Source: Petrolisthes cinctipes (Eukaryota > Arthropoda > Malacostraca > Decapoda > Porcellanidae). From it: a stretch of 64,000 bases of DNA. The notes below the pieces were generated by a model, which ran no database searches, was not told the origin of the DNA, and was given only the letters and a program-made list of their open reading frames with translations. The position numbers and the translations under genes are program-made. The stretch is taken from NCBI GenBank assembly GCA_033782935.1, contig JAWQEG010000723.1:806001-870000 (forward strand), given 5' to 3'. Below are positions 22,701 through 35,500 of this stretch, piece by piece. Position 1 is the stretch's first letter; each line of letters opens with the position of its first letter.

Positions 22701-25700
22701 ACGGAATAGGCATGTACAAATACCTTCTGGGACCTCTAAATATCGAATTTTCGGGTGTTTTGGGACTGAATTTGAGATATCGAGTTTTTGGCACCTAAAA
22801 TGTCGATTTTTAGCATGTTTTTAGCCTATATTTTGAAAATATTCTAGCACTGTGTAGGCATGTACAGATTGCTTCTGGGACCCCAAAATATTGAATTTTC
22901 GGGTGTTTTGAGCCTGAATTTGAGATATAAACGGGTACAGAAGATACATGCACATATCGACTTTTGTGCACCTAAAAGATCGATTTTCAGTATGTTTTGA
23001 GCAGGTATTTTGAAAATACTCTAACACGGAGTAGGCATGTACAGATCGCTTCTGGGACCCCTAAATATCGAATTTTCGGGTGTTTTGGGACTGAATTTGA
23101 GATATCGACTTTTTGGCACCTAAAAGATCGATTTTTAGCATGTTTTTAGCCTATATTTTTAAAATATTCAAGCACTGAGTAGGCATGTACAGATTGTTTC
23201 TGGGACCCCAAAATATTGAATTTTCGGGTGTTTTGAGCCTGAATTTGAGATATAAACGGGTACAGAAGATACATGCACATATTGACTTTGGGCACCAAAA
23301 ATATCGATTTTCAGCATGTTTTGGGCCTGAATTTTGAAAATACTCTAACACGGAGTAGGCATGTACAGATCGCTTCTGGGACCCCAAAATAACAAATTTT
23401 CGGGTGTTTAGGGCCAGAATTTGAGATATAAACGGGTACAGAAGATGCATGCACATATCGACTTTTGGGCACCTAAAAGATCGATTTTCAGTATGTTTTT
23501 AACCTGTATTTTGAAAATACTCTAACACGGAGTAGGCATGTACAGATACCTTCTGGGACCTCTAAATCTCGAATTTTCGGGTGTTTTGGGACTGAATTTG
23601 AGATATAGATTTTTTGGCACCTAAAATGTCGATTTTTAGCATATTTTTAGCCTATATTTTGAAAATATTCTAGCACTGTGTAGGCATGTACAGATTGCTT
23701 CTGGGACCCCAAAATATTTAATTTTCGGGTGTTTTGAGCCTGAATTTGAGATATAAACGGGTACAGAAGATACATGCATATATTGACTTTGGGCATCTAA
23801 AATATCGATTTTCAGCATGTTTTGTGCCTGTATTTTGAAAATACTCTAACACTGAGTAGGCATGTACAGATTGCTTCTGGGACCCCAAAATATTGAATTT
23901 TCGGGTGTTTTGAGCCTGAATTTGAGATATAAACGGGTACTGAAGATGCATGCACATATCGACTTTTGTGCACCTAAAAGATCGATTTTCAGTATGTTTT
24001 GAGCATGTATTTTGAAAATACTCTAACACGGAGTAGGCATGTACAGATCGCTTCTGGGACCCCTAAATATCGAATTTTCGGGTGTTTTGGGACTGAATTT
24101 AAGATATCGACTTTTTGGCACCTAAAAGATCGATTTTCAGCATGTTTCTAGCCTATATTTTGAAAATATTCTATAGATTGCTTCTGGGACCCCAAAATAT
24201 TGAATTTTCGGGTGTTTTGAGCCTGAATTTGAGATATAAACGGGTACAGAAGATACATGCACATATTGACTTTGGGCATCTAAAATATCGATTTTCAGCA
24301 TGTTTTGGGCCTGAATTTTGAGAATACTCTAACACGGAGTAGGCATGTACAGATTGCTTCTGGGACCCCAAAAAATCGAATTTTCGGGTGTTTAGGGCCA
24401 GAATTTGAGATATAAACGGGTACAGAAGATGCATGCACATATCGACTTTTGGGCACCTAAAAGATCGATTTTCAGTATGTTTTTGGCCTGTATTTTGAAA
24501 ATACTCTAACACTGAGTAGGCATATACAGATACCTTCTGGGACCTCTAAATATCGAATTTTCGGGTGTTTTGGGACTGAATTTGAGATATCGATTTTTTG
24601 GCACCTAAAATGTCGATTTTTAGCATATTTTTAGCCTATATTTTGAAAATATTCTAGCACTGTGTAGGCATGTACAGATTGCTTCTGGGACCCAAAAATA
24701 TTTAATTTTCGGGTGTTTTGAGCCTGAATTTGAGATATAAACGGGTACAGAAGATACATGCACATATTGACTTTGGGCATCTAAAATATCGATTTTCAGC
24801 ATGTTTTGGGCCTGTTTTTTTTTTAAATACTCTAACACTGAGTAGGCATGTACAGATTGCTTTTGGGACCCCAAAATATTGAATTTTCGGGTGTTTTGAG
24901 CCTGAATTAAAGATATAAACGGGTACTGAAGATGCATGCACATATCTACTTTTGTGCACCTAAAAGATCGATTTTCAGTATGTTTTGAGCATGTATTTTG
25001 AAAATACTCTAACACGGAGTAGGCATGTACAGATCGCTTTTGGGACCCCTAAATATCGAATTTTCGGGTGTTTTGAGACTGAATTTGAGATATCGACTTT
25101 TTGGCACCTAAAAGATCGATTTTTAGAATGTTTTTAGCCTATATTTTGAAAATATTCTAGCACTGAGTAGGCATGTACAGATTGTTTCTGGGACCCCAAA
25201 ATATTGAATTTTCGGGTGTTTAGGGCCAGAATTTGAGATATAAACGGGTACAGAAGATGCATGCACATATTGACTTTGGGTACCAAAAATATCGATTTTC
25301 AGTATGTTTTGGGCCTGAATTTTGAAAATACTCTAACACGGAGTAGGCATGTACAGATCGCTTCTGGGACCCCAAAATATTGAATTTTCGGGTGTTTAGG
25401 GCCAGAATTTGAGATATAAACGGGTACAGAAGATGCATGCACATATCGACTTTTGGGCACCTAAAAGATCGATTTTCAGTATGTTTTTGGCCTGTATTTT
25501 GAAAATACTCTAACACGGAGTAGGCATGTACAGATACCTTCTGGGACCTCTAAATATCGAATTTTCGGGTGTTTTGGGACTGAATTTGAGATATCGATTT
25601 TTTGGCACCTAAAATGTCGATTTTTAGCATGTTTTTAGCCTATATTTTTAAAATATATTCTAGCACTGTGTAGGCATGTACAGATTGCTTCTGGGACCCC

Positions 25701-26823
25701 TAAATATCGAATTTTCGGGTGTTCTGGGACTGAATTTGAGATATCGACTTTTTGGCACCTAAAAGATCGATTTTTAGCATGTTTTTAGCCTATATTTTGA
25801 AAATATTCTAGCACTGAGTAGGCATGTACAGATTGCTTCTGGGACCCCGAAATATTGAATTTTCGGGTGTTTTGAGCCTGAATTTGAGATATAAACGGGT
25901 ACAGAAGATACATGCACATATTGACTTTGGGCACAAAAAATATCGATTTTCAGCATGTTTTGGGCCTGAATTTTGAAAATACTCTAACACGGAGTAGGCA
26001 TGTACAGATTGCTTCTGGGTCCCCAAAATATTGAATTTTCGGGTGTTTTGAGCCTGAATTTGAGATATAAACGGGTTCTGAAGATGCATGCACATATCGA
26101 CTTTTTTGCACTTAAAAGATCGATTTTCAGTATGTTTTGAGCATGTATTTTGAAAATACTCTAACACGGAGTAGGCATGTACAGATCGCTTCTGGGACCC
26201 CTAAATATCGAATTTTCGGGTGTTTTGGGAATGAATTTGAGATATCGACTTTTTGGCACCTAAAAGATCGATTTTTAGAATGTTTTTAGCCTATATTTTG
26301 AAAATATTCTAGCACTGAGTAGGCATGTACAGATTGCTTCTGAGACCCCAAAATATTGAATTTTCGGGTGTTTTGAGCCTGAATTTGAGATATAAACGGG
26401 TACAGAAGATACATGCACATATTGACTTTGGGCACCAAAAATATCGATTTTCAGTATGTTTTGGGCCTGAATTTTGAAAATACTCTAACACGGAGTAGGC
26501 ATGTACAGATTGCTTCTGGGACCCCAAAATATTGAATTTTCGGGTGTTTTGAGCCTGAATTTGAGATATAAACGGGTACAGAAGATACATGCACATATTG
26601 ACTTTGGGCACCAAAAATATCGATTTTCAGCATGTTTTGGGCCTGAATTTTGAAAATACTCTAACACTGAGTAGGCATGTACAGATCGCTTCTGGGACCC
26701 CAAAATATCGAATTTTCGGGTGTTTAGGGCCTGAATTTGAGATATAAACGGGTAAAAAAGATACATGCACATATTGACTTTGGGCATCTAAAATATCGAT
26801 TTTCAGCATGTTTTGGGCCTGTA

Positions 26824-27000
26824 TTTTGAAAATACTCTAACACTGAGTAGGCATGTACAGATTGCTTCTGGGTCCCCAAAATATTGAATTTTCGGGTGTT
26901 TAGGGCCAGAATTTGAGATATAAACGGGTACTGAAGATGCATGCACATATCGACTTTTGGGCACCTAAAAGATCGATTTTCAGTATGTTTTTGGCCTGTA
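26824..27000 (+). repeat. B'/B hybrid monomer at a 501-bp trimer loss
   Basis: The head is B' (CCTGTATTTTG, ACACTGAG, AGATTGC, GGGTCCCC) and the tail has the B feature GTTTAGGGCCAG. In beta3 the same head (near 39,240) and tail (near 39,760) lie 501 bp apart in separate monomers. Beta2 has therefore lost one trimer, or beta3 gained one, by exchange between homologous positions of two long monomers. Confidence 0.84.
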
Positions 27001-27460
27001 TTTTGAAAATACTCTAACACGGAATAGGCATGTACAAATACCTTCTGGGACCTCTAAATATCGAATTTTCGGGTGTTTTGGGACTGAATTTGAGATATCG
27101 AGTTTTTGGCAACTAAAATGTCGATTTTTAGCATGTTTTTAGCCTATATTTTGAAAATATTCTAGCACTGTGTAGGCATGTACAGATTGCTTCTGGGACC
27201 CCAAAATATTGAATTTTCGGGTGTTTTGAGCCTGAATTTGAGATATAAACGGGTACAGAAGATACATGCACATATCGACTTTTGTGCTCCTAAAAGATCG
27301 ATTTTCAGTATGTTTTGAGCAGGTATTTTGAAACTACTCTAACACGGAGTATGCATGTACAGATCGCTTCTGGGACCCCTAAATAACGATTTTTCGGGTG
27401 TTTTGGGACTGAATTTGAGATATCGACTTTTTGGCACCTAAAAGATCGATTTTTAGCATG

Positions 27461-27612
27461 TTTTTAGCCTATTTTTTAAAATATTCTAGCACCCTGGGAC
27501 CCCAAAATATTGAATTTTCGGGTGTTTTGAGCCTGAATTTGAGATATAAACGAGTACAGAAGATACATGCACATATTGACTTTGTGCATCTAAAATATCG
27601 ATTTTCAGCATG
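27461..27612 (+). repeat. A monomer with 23-bp internal deletion (152 bp)
   Basis: The unit reads CTATTTTTTAAAATATTC and then CTAGCACCCTGGGACCCC, missing about 23 bases of the GTAGGCATGTACAG core plus one base in the dyad region. Copies with the same joint are near 28,616, 40,369 and 41,168, which identify the corresponding parts of beta2 and beta3. Confidence 0.87.
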
Positions 27613-28113
27613 TTTTGGGCCTAAATTTTGAAAATATTCTAACACGGAGTAGGCATGTACAGATTGCTTCTGGGACCCCAAAATATTGAATTTTTGGGTG
27701 TTTTGAGCCTGAATTTGAGATATAAACGGGTACTGAAGATGCATGCACATATCGACTTTTGTGCACCTAAAAGATCGATTTTCAGTATGTTTTGAGCATG
27801 TATTTTGAAAATACTCTAACACGGAGTAGGCATGTACAGATCGCTTCTGGGACCCCTAAATATCGAATTTTCGGGTGTTTTGGGACTGAATTTGAGATAT
27901 CGACTTTTTGGCACCTAAAAGATCGATTTTTAGCATGTTTTTAGCCTATATTTTGAAAATATTCTAGCACTGAGTAGGCATGTACAGATTGCTTCTGGGA
28001 CCCCAAAATATTGAATTTTCGGGTGTTTTGAGCCTGAATTTGAGATATAAACGTGTACAGAAGATACATGCACATATTGACTTTGGGCACCAAAAATATC
28101 GATTTTCAGCATG

Positions 28114-28261
28114 TTTTGGGGCTGAATTTTGAAAATACTCTAACACGGAGTAGGCATGTACAGATCGCTTCTGGAACCCCAAAATATCGAATTTTCGGGT
28201 GTTTAGGGCCAGAATTTGAGATATCGAGTTTTTGGCACCTAAAATGTCGATTTTTAGCATG
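28114..28261 (+). repeat. B-head/C-tail hybrid short monomer (148 bp)
   Basis: The first part is B-like (TTTTGGGGCTGAATTTTG, ACACGGAG, AGATCGCTTCTGGAACCCC, GTTTAGGGCCAG) and after GAGATAT it becomes C (CGAGTTTTTGGCACC, TGTCGATTTTTAGCATG). The intact B relative with GGGGCTG and CTGGAACCCC is near 41,790-41,960 and keeps the 29-bp segment. The switch coincides with the L/S junction. Confidence 0.87.
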
Positions 28262-29526
28262 TTTTTAGCCTATATTTTGAAAATATTCTAGCACTGTGTA
28301 GGCATGTACAGATTGCTTCTGGGACCCCAAAATATTGAATTTTCGGGTGTTTTGAGCCTGAATTTGAGATATAAACGGGTACAGAAGATACATGCACATA
28401 TCGACTTTTGTGCTCCTAAAAGATCGATTTTCAGAATGTTTTGAGCAGGTATTTTGAAACTACTCTAACACGGAGTATGCATGTACAGATCGCTTCTGGG
28501 ACCCCTAAATATCGAATTTTCGGGTGTTTTGGGACTGAATTTGAGATATCGACTTTTTGGCACCTAAGAGATCGATTTTTAGCATGTTTTTAGCCTATTT
28601 TTTAAAATATTCTAGCACCCTGGGACCCCAAAATATTGAATTTTCGGGTGTTTTGAGCCTGAATTTGAGATATAAACGAGTACAGAAGATACATGCACAT
28701 ATTGACTTTGGGCATCTAAAATATCGATTTTCAGCATGTTTTGGGCCTGTACTTTGAAAATACTCTAACACTGAGTAGGCATGTACAGATTGCTTCTGGG
28801 ACCCCAAAATATTGAATTTTCGGGTGTTTTGAGCCTGAATTTGAGATATAAACGGGTACTGATGATGCATGCACATATCGACTTTTGTGAACCTAAAAGA
28901 TCGATTTTCAGTATGTTTTGAGCATGTATTTTGAAAATACTCTAACACGGAGTAGGCATGTACAGATCGCTTCTGGGACCCCTAAATATAGAATTTTCGG
29001 GTGTTTTGGGACTGAATTTGAGATATCGACTTTTTGGCACCTAAAAGATCGATTTTTGGCATGTTTTTAGCCTATATTTTGAAAAATTTCTAGCACTGTA
29101 CAGATTGCTTCTGGGACCCTAAAATATTGAATTTTCGGGTGTTTTGAGCCTGAATTTGAGATATAAACGGGTACAGAAGATACATGCACATATTGACTTT
29201 GGGCATCTAAAATATCGATTTTCAGCATGTTTTGGACCTGTATTTTGAAAATACTCTAACACTGAGTAGGCATGTACAGATTGCTTCTGAGACCCCAAAA
29301 TATTGAATTTTCGGGTGTTTTGAGCCTGAATTTGAGATATAAACGGGTACTGAAGATGCATGCACATATCGACTTTTGTGCACCTAAAAGATCGATTTTC
29401 AGTATGTTTTGAGCATGTATTTTGAAAATACTCCAACACGGAGTAGGCATGTACAGATTGCTTCTGGGACCCCAAAATATTGAATTTTCGGGTGTTTTGA
29501 GCCTGAATTTGAGATATAAACGGGTA

Positions 29527-32500
29527 AAGAAGATACATGCACATATTGACTTTGGGCACCAAAAATATCGATTTTCAGCATGTTTTGGGCCTGAATTTTG
29601 AAAATACTCTAACACGGAGTAGGCATGTACAGATCGCCTCTGGGACCCCAAAATATCGAATTTTCGGGTGTTTTGGGCCAGAATTTGAGATATAAACGGG
29701 TACAGAAGATGCATGCACATATCGACTTTTGGCCTCCTAAAAGATCGATTTTCAGTATGTTTTTGGCCTGTATTTTGAAAATACTCTAACACGGAGTAGG
29801 CATGTACAGACACCTTCTGGGACCTCTAAATTTCGAATTTTCGGGTGTTTTGGGACTGAATTTGAGATATCGATTTTTTGGCACCTAAAATGTCGATTTT
29901 TAGCATGTTTTTAGCCAATATTTTGAAAATATTCTTGCGCTGTGTAGGCATGTACAGATTGCTTCTGGGACCCCAAAATATTGAATTTTCGGGTGTTTTG
30001 AGCCTGAATTTGAGATATAAACGGGTACAGAAGATACATGCACATATTGACTTTTGGCATCTAAAATATCGATTTTCAGCATGTTTTGGGCCTGAATTTT
30101 GAAAATACTCTAACACTGAGTAGGCATGTACAGATTGCTTCTGGGACCCCAAAATATTGAATTTTCGGGTGTTTTGAGCCTGAATTTGAGATATAAACGG
30201 GTACTGAAGATGCATGCACATATTGACTTTTGTGCACCTAAAAGATCGATTTTCAGTATGTTTTGAGCATGTATTTTGAAAATACTCTAACACGGAGTAG
30301 GCATGTACAGATCGCTTCTGGGACCCCTAAATATCGAATTTTCGGGTGTTTTGGGACTGAATTTGAGATATCGATTTTTTGGCACCTAAAAGATCGATTT
30401 TTAGCATGTTTTTAGCCTATATTTTGAAAATATTCTAGCACTGAGTAGGCATGTAAAGATTGCTTCTGGGACCCCAAAATATCGAATTTTCGGGTGTTTT
30501 GAGCCTGAATTTGAGATATAAACGGGTACAGAAGATACATGCACATATTGACTTTGGGCAACAAAAATATCGATTTTCAGCATGTTTTGGGCCTGAATGT
30601 TGAAAATACTCTAACACGGAGTAGGCATGTATAGATACCTTCTGGGACCTCTTAATATCGAATTTTCGGGTGTTTTGGGACTGAATTTGAGATATCGATT
30701 TTTTGGCACCTAAAATGTCGATTTTTAGCTTGTTTTTAGCCTATATTTTGAAAATATTCTAGCACTGTGTAGGCATGTACAGATTGCTTCTGGGACCCCA
30801 AAATATTGAATTTTCGAGTGTTTTGAGCCTGAATTTGAGATATAAACGGGTACAGAAGATACATGGGCATCTAAAATATCGATTTTCAGCATGTTTTGGG
30901 CCTGTATTTTGAAAATACTCTAACACTGATTGCTTCTGGGACCCCAAAATATTGAATTTTCGGGTGTTTTGAGCCTGAATTTGAGGTATAAACGGGTACA
31001 GGAGATACATGCACATATTGACTTTGGGCACCAAAAATATCGATTTTCAGCATGTTTTGGGCCTGAATTTTGAAAATACTCTAACACGGAGTAGGCATGT
31101 ACAGATTGCTTCTGGGACCCCAAAAAATCGAATTTTCGGGTGTTTAGGGCCAGAATTTGAGATATAAACGGGTACAGAAGATGCATGCACATATCGACTT
31201 TTGGGCACCTAAAAGATCGATTTTCAGTATGTTTTTGGCCTGTATTTTGAAAATACTCTAACACGGAGTAGGCATGTACAGATACCTTCTGGGGCCTCTA
31301 AATATCGAATTTTCGGGTGTTTTGGGACTGAATTTGAGATATCGATTTTTTGGCACCTAAAATATCGATTTTTAGCATATTTTTAGCCTATATTTTGAAA
31401 ATATTCTAGCACTGTGTAGGCATGTACAGATTGCTTCTGGGACCCCAAGATATTGAATTTTCGGGTGTTTTGAGCCTGAATTTGAGATATAAACGGGTAC
31501 AGAAGATACATGCACATATTGACTTTGGGCATCTAAAATATCGATTTTCAGCATGTTTTGGGCCTGTATTTTGAAAATACTCTAACACTGAGTAGGCATG
31601 TACAGATTGCTTTTGGGACCCCAAAATATTGAATTTTCGGGTGTTTTGAGCCTGAATTTGAGATATAAACGGGTACTGAAGATGCATGCACATATCGACT
31701 TTTGTGCACCTAAAAGATCGATTTTCAGTATGTTTTGAGCATGTATTTTGAAAATACTCTAACACGGAGTAGGCATGTACAGATCGCTTCTGGGACCTCT
31801 AAATATCGAATTTTCGGGTGTTTTGGGACTGAATTTGAGATATCGATTTTTTGGCACCTAAAATGTCGATTTTTAGCATGTTTTTAGCCTATATTTTGAA
31901 AATATTCTAGCACTGTGTAGGCATGTACAGATTGCTTCTGGGACCCCTAAATATCGAATTTTCGGGTGTTTTGGGACTGAATTTGAGATATCGACTTTTT
32001 GGCACCTAAAAGATCGATTTTTAGCATGTTTTTAGCCTATATTTTGAAAATATTCTAGCACTGAGTAGGCATGTACAGATTGCTTCTGGGACCCCAAAAT
32101 ATTGAATTTTCGGGTGTTTTGAGCCTGAATTAGAGATATAAACGGGTACAGAAGATACATGCACATATTGACTTTGGGCACCAAAAATATCGATTTTCAG
32201 CATGTTTTGGGAATGAATTTTGAAAATACTCTAACACGGAGTAGGCATGTACAGATCGCTTCTGGGACCCCAAAATATCGAATTTTCGGGTGTTTAGGGC
32301 GTGAATTTGAGATATAAACGGGTACAGAAGATGCATGCACATATCGACTTTTGGGCACCTAAAAGATAGATTTTCAGTATGTTTTTGGCCTGTATTTTGA
32401 AAATACTCTAACACGGAGTAGGCATGTACAGATACCTTCTGGGACCTCTAAATATCGAATTTTCGGGTGTTTTGGGACTGAATTTGAGATATCGACTTTT

Positions 32501-35500
32501 TGGCACCTAAAAGATCGATTTTTAGCATATTTTTAGCCTATATTTTTAAAATGTTCAAGCACTGAGTAGGCATGTACAGATTGTTTCTGGGACCCCAAAA
32601 TATTGAATTTTCGGGTGTTTTGAGCCTGAATTTGAGATATAAACGGGTACAGAAGATATATGCACATATTGACTTTGGGCACCAAAAATATCGATTTTCA
32701 GCATGTTTTGGGCCTGAATTTTGAAAATACTCTAACACGGAGTAGGCATGTACAGATCGCTTCTGGGACCCCAAAATAACAAATTTTCGGGTGTTTAGGG
32801 CCAGAAATTGAGATATAAACGGGTATAGAAGATGCATGCACATATCGACTTTTGGGCACCTAAAAGATCGATTTTCAGTATGTTTTTAACCTGTATTTTG
32901 AAAATACTCTAACACGGAGTAGGCATGTACAGATACCTTCTGGGACCTCTAAATATCGAATTTTCGGGTGTTTTGAGACTGAATTTGAGATATCGATTTT
33001 TTGGCACCTAAAATGTCGATTTTTACCATGTTTTTAGCCTATATTTTGAAAATATTCTAGCACTGTGTAGGCATGTACAGATTGCTTCTGGGACCCCAAA
33101 ATATTGAATTTTCGGGTGTTTTGAGCCTGAATTTGAGATATAAACGGGTACAGAAGATACATGCATATATTGACTTTGGGCATCTAAAATATCGATTTTC
33201 AGCATGTTTTGTGCCTGTATTTTGAAAATACTCTAACACTGAGTAGGCATGTACAGATTGCTTCTGGGACCCCAAAATATTGAATTTTCGGGTGTTTTGA
33301 GCCTGAATTTGAGATATAAACGGGTACTGAAGATGCATGCACATATCGACTTTTGTGCACCTAAAAGATCGATTTTCAGTATGTTTTGAGCATGTATTTT
33401 GAAAATACTCTAACACGGAGTAGGCATGTACAGATCGCTTCTGGGACCCCTAAATATCGAATTTTCGGGTGTTTTGGGACTGAATTTGAGATATCGACTT
33501 TTTGGCACCTAAAAGATCGATTTTCAGCATGTTTCTAGCCTATATTTTGAAAATATTCTATAGATTGCTTCTGGGACCCCAAAATATTGAATTTTCGGGT
33601 GTTTTGAGCCTGAATTTGAGATATAAACGGGTACAAAAGATACATGCACATATTGACTTTGGGCATCTAAAATATCGATTTTCAGAATGTTTTGGGCCTG
33701 TATTTTGAAAATACTCTAACACTGAGTAGGCATGTACAGATTGCTTCTGGGACCCCAAAATATTGAATTTTCGGGTGTTTTGAGCCTGAATTTGAGATAT
33801 AAACGGGTACTGATGATGCATGCACATATCGACTTTTGTGCACCTAAAAAATCGATTTTCAGTATGTTTTGAGCATGTATTTTGAAAATACTCTAACACG
33901 GAGTAGGCATGTACAGATCGCTTCTGGGACCCCAAAATATCGAATTTTCGGGTGTTTAGGGCCAGAATTTGAGATATAAACGGGTACAGAAGATACATGC
34001 ACATATCGACTTTTGGGCACCTAAAAGATCGATTTTCAGTATGTTTTTGGCCTGTATTTTGAAAATACTCTAACACGGAGTAGGCATGTACAGATACCTT
34101 CTGGGACCTCTAAATATCGAATTTTCGGGTGTTTTGGGACTGAATTTGAGATATCGATTTTTTGGCACCTAAAATGTCGATTTTTAGCATATTTTTAGCC
34201 TATATTTTGAAAATATTCTAGCACTGTGTAGGCATGTACAGATTGCTTCTGGGACCCCAAAATATTGAATTTTCGGGTGTTTTGAGCCTGAATTTGAGAT
34301 ATAAACGGGTACAGAAGATACATGCACATATTGACTTTGGGCATCTAAAATATCGATTTTCAGCATGTTTTGGGCATGTATTTTGAAAATACTCTAACAC
34401 TGAGTAGGCATGTACAGATTGCTTTTGGGACCCCAAAATATTGAATTTTCGGGTGTTTTGAGCCTGAATTTGAGATATAAACGGGTACTGAAGATGCATG
34501 CACATATCGACTTTTGTGCACCTAAAAGATCGATTTTCAGTATGTTTTGAGCATGTATTTTGAAAATACTCTAACACGGAGTAGGCATGTACAGATCGCT
34601 TCTGGGACCCCTAAATATTGAATTTTCGGGTGTTTTGGGACTGAATTTGAGATATCGACTTTTTGGCACCTAAAAGATCGATTTTTAGCATGATTTTAGC
34701 CTATATTTTGAAAATATTCTGGCACTGAGTAGGCATGTACAGATTGCTTCTGGGACCCCAAAATTTTGAATTTTTGGGTGTTTTGAGCCTGAATTTGAGA
34801 TATAAACGGGTACAGAAGATACATGTACATATTGACTTTGGGCACCAAAAATATCGATTTTCAGCATGTTTTGGGCTTGAATTTTGAAAATACTCTAACA
34901 CGGAGTAGGTATGTACAGATCGCTTCTGGGACCCCAAAATATCGAATTTTCGGGTGTTTTGGGCCAGAATTTGAGATATAAACGGGTACTGAAGATGCAT
35001 GCACATATCGACTTTTGGGCACCTAAAAGATCGATTTTCAGTATGTTTTTGGCCTGTATTTTGAAAATACTCTAACACGGAATAGGCATGTACAAATACC
35101 TTCTGGGACCTCTAAATATCGAATTTTCGGGTGTTTTGGGACTGAATTTGAGATATCGAGTTTTTGGCACCTAAAATGTCGATTTTTAGCATGTTTTTAG
35201 CCTATATTTTGAAAATATTCTAGCACTGTGTAGGCATGTACAGATTGCTTCTGGGACCCCAAAATATTGAATTTTCGGGTGTTTTGAGCCTGAATTTGAG
35301 ATATAAACGGGTACAGAAGATACATGCACATATCGACTTTTGTGCACCTAAAAGATCGATTTTCAGTATGTTTTGAGCAGGTATTTTGAAAATACTCTAA
35401 CACGGAGTAGGCATGTACAGATCGCTTCTGGGACCCCTAAATATCGAATTTTCGGGTGTTTTGGGACTGAATTTGAGATATCGACTTTTTGGCACCTAAA

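Larger units (their letters stand above)
17151..29526. repeat. 12,376-bp tandem segment, beta copy 2
   Basis: From about 17,152 to about 24.8 kb this matches 29.53-37.2 kb at a constant offset of 12,376 bp; small length changes (one at the T10 tract, two in TTCAGTATGTTTTGGG) then make it 12,373 to about 26.9 kb. Around 26.9 kb it lacks exactly 501 bp relative to beta3, after which the offset is 12,874, and later 12,550. Markers include GATCGCCTCTGGG (17,259), TTTGGCCTCCTAAAAG (17,352) and TAACAAATTTTC (20,401). The extra trimer near 20.1-20.6 kb is absent from beta1. All of it is satellite. Confidence 0.9.

Noticed and set aside
25636..25670. AT insertion (TTTTTAAAATATATTC) as a possible regulatory or AT-rich element
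   Set aside because: A simple two-base expansion of the dyad region copied again near 38,020; no other feature supports a function.
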